DNA of 64,000 nucleotides. It comes from Burhinus oedicnemus. Lineage: Eukaryota; Chordata; Aves; Charadriiformes; Burhinidae. Each line of letters starts with the position of its first letter. The stretch's first letter is position 1. The translations under genes and the position numbers were made by a program. Shown one piece after another: positions 62,909 to 64,000 of the stretch. The stretch covers positions 2,173,285 through 2,237,284 of the forward strand of contig VFFE01007789.1 of NCBI GenBank assembly GCA_008921705.1, given 5' to 3'. The notes below the pieces were generated by a model. It made no database searches and was not told the DNA's origin. It saw only the letters and a program-made list of their open reading frames with translations.

Positions 62909-63868
62909 TTAGAGCACATTACTCAGGACTGCATCCAGGCCGGTCTTGAAAATCTCCAGAAAAGGGGACTCCACAACCTCCCTGGGCAGCCTGTTCCAGT
63001 GCTCTGTCACCCTCACCGTAAAGAAGTTTTTTCTTAGGTTTGAATGGAACTTCCTATGTTCCAACTTGTGCCCGTTGCCCCTCGTCCTGTCACTGGGAAC
63101 CACTGAAAAGAGTCTGCCTCCATCCTCCTTCAACCCACCCTTTAGACACTTCTAAGCAAGAATAAGGTCTCCCCTCAGCCTTCTCTTCTCCAGGCTCAAA
63201 AGTCCCAGCTCTCTCAGCCTGTCCTCAGAAGGGAGGTGCTCCAATCCCCCAATCATCTTTGTTGCCCTACGCTGGACTCTCTCCAGTAGTTCCCTGTCCT
63301 GCTTGAGCTGGGGAGCCCAGAACTGGACACAGTATTCCAGTTGTGGCCTCACCAGTGCCGAGTAGAGGGGCAGAANNNNNNNNNNNNNNNNNNNNCCCCA
63401 TGACCTTCCAAAGATGATGGAGAGTGGTCTAGCAATAACATCTGCCAGCTCTCTCAGCACTCGCGGGTGCATCCCATCAGGGCCCCTGGACTTATGCATG
63501 TCCAGCTTGGCCAAGTGGTCTCTAACCCAGTCCTCCTCAACTGAGGGAAAATCTTCCTCTCTCCAGACTTTCCCCCTTGCCTCCAGGGTCTGGGATTCAT
63601 GAGGGACAGCTTTAGCAGTGAAGACCCAAGAAAAGAAGGCATTCAGTAACTCCGCCTTCTCTGTGTCTTCCACCACTAGGGTGCTCATCTCATTCATCAG
63701 TGGGCCTACATTCTCCTGAGTCTTCCTTTTTCTGTTGATATACTGAAAGAACCTCTTCTTATTATCTTTAACCGCAGTGGCCAAGCTGAGTTCTGCTTGG
63801 GCTTTGGCCCTTCTAATTTTCCCCCTGCATAGCTTCACTACATCTTGGTATTCCTCATAAGTTGCCAA
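62909..63868 (-). pseudogene. CR1 ORF2 pieces on both sides of an assembly gap
   Basis: From 63868 down to 63396 the frame encodes the ORF2 linker and start of the RT domain ([52 protein letters not shown]). From 63375 down to 63152 it encodes the C-terminal thumb ([36 protein letters not shown]), ending at TAG 63152-63154. The tail [20 protein letters not shown] ... [10 protein letters not shown] follows in the same frame at 63133-62909. The 1-base deletion near 24823 and the TGA at 23596 of the sister copy are absent here. The apparent 238-residue protein crossing the Ns is an artefact: motifs A to C of the RT, including FADD, lie in the gap. Whether this copy is intact there cannot be seen. 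Confidence 0.88.
63376..63395. other. Assembly gap (20 N)
   Basis: Twenty N bases lie inside the young CR1 copy. Alignment of the flanks to the copy at 23-25 kb places the left edge at its base 23801 and the right edge at its base 24681, so about 879 bases are unrepresented if the two copies share structure. Confidence 0.97.
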
Positions 63869-64000
63869 CCCCCTTTTTCAAAGAATGTAAACTTTCCTTT
63901 TGTTCCTGAGGTGCAGCCAAAGCTCTCTATTTAGCCAGGCTTCTTCCCCATGATCTTCTTCCCCATTGGCTCATTTTTTGGGACATGGGGATGGTCTTCT

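Larger units (their letters stand above)
62828..64000 (-). mobile_element. CR1 LINE, minus strand, young, continues past the window
   Basis: This is a second copy of the subfamily found at 23237-25337, in the same orientation. From the 3' end at 62828 (two terminal 8-base units remain) it matches the other copy almost base for base up to 63375 and again from 63396 to the window end. The position of the 20-N gap corresponds to 23802-24680 of the other copy, so the RT core is missing from the assembly here. A 15-base-period duplication of CTTCTTCCCCAT (63940-63951 and 63955-63966) is private to this copy. The element extends beyond base 64000, so its 5' end is unknown. Confidence 0.95.

Overview
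The window looks like bird nuclear DNA. The evidence is a set of CR1 non-LTR retrotransposon copies (the dominant avian LINE), with the avian CR1 reverse-transcriptase signature FADDTKLGG and the terminal 8-base repeats of the ATTCTGTG type, plus a solo LTR whose sequence resembles avian ERVL-type LTRs. The rest is AT-rich, single-copy-looking sequence with short microsatellites and homopolymer runs. I see no complete host protein-coding gene, rRNA, tRNA, CRISPR array or bacterial-type operon. The window is best read as a gene desert or the inside of a very large intron. Genus, chromosome and host gene cannot be told from the sequence alone.

Layout: 1-3554 is AT-rich unique sequence. 3555-3768 is an old CR1 3' end (+ strand). 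3769-8734 is unique sequence holding a striking 60-base hairpin at 4694-4753. 8735-8890 is a CR1 3' end (- strand). 8891-14244 is unique. 14245-15228 is a 5'-truncated CR1 (+) keeping the RT catalytic half. 15229-23236 is unique. 23237-25337 is the longest CR1 (-), about 2.1 kb, broken by at least two frameshifts and three stop codons. 25595-26450 is a much older CR1 (+). 26451-49439 is a 23-kb stretch with no recognisable gene. 49440-50170 is another very old CR1 (+), followed by an unusual GC- and pyrimidine-rich segment that ends near 50950 in what looks like an ancient CR1 3' terminus. 50951-59240 is unique. 59241-59926 is a solo LTR. 59927-62827 is unique. 62828-64000 is a second young CR1 (-) of the same subfamily as the 23-kb copy; it contains a 20-N assembly gap and runs off the window.

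Nothing here works together as a pathway. The CR1 and LTR pieces are dead or non-autonomous copies. The most useful observations are: (1) the near-perfect 25-bp-stem hairpin at 4694-4753; (2) the 20-N gap at 63376-63395, which by alignment to the sister copy should stand for about 879 bases; (3) an in-frame TAG shared by the two young CR1 copies at the same place; and (4) a few isolated open stretches with good splice signals, chiefly 36489-36669 on the minus strand, that could be exons of an unidentified host gene but are unproven.
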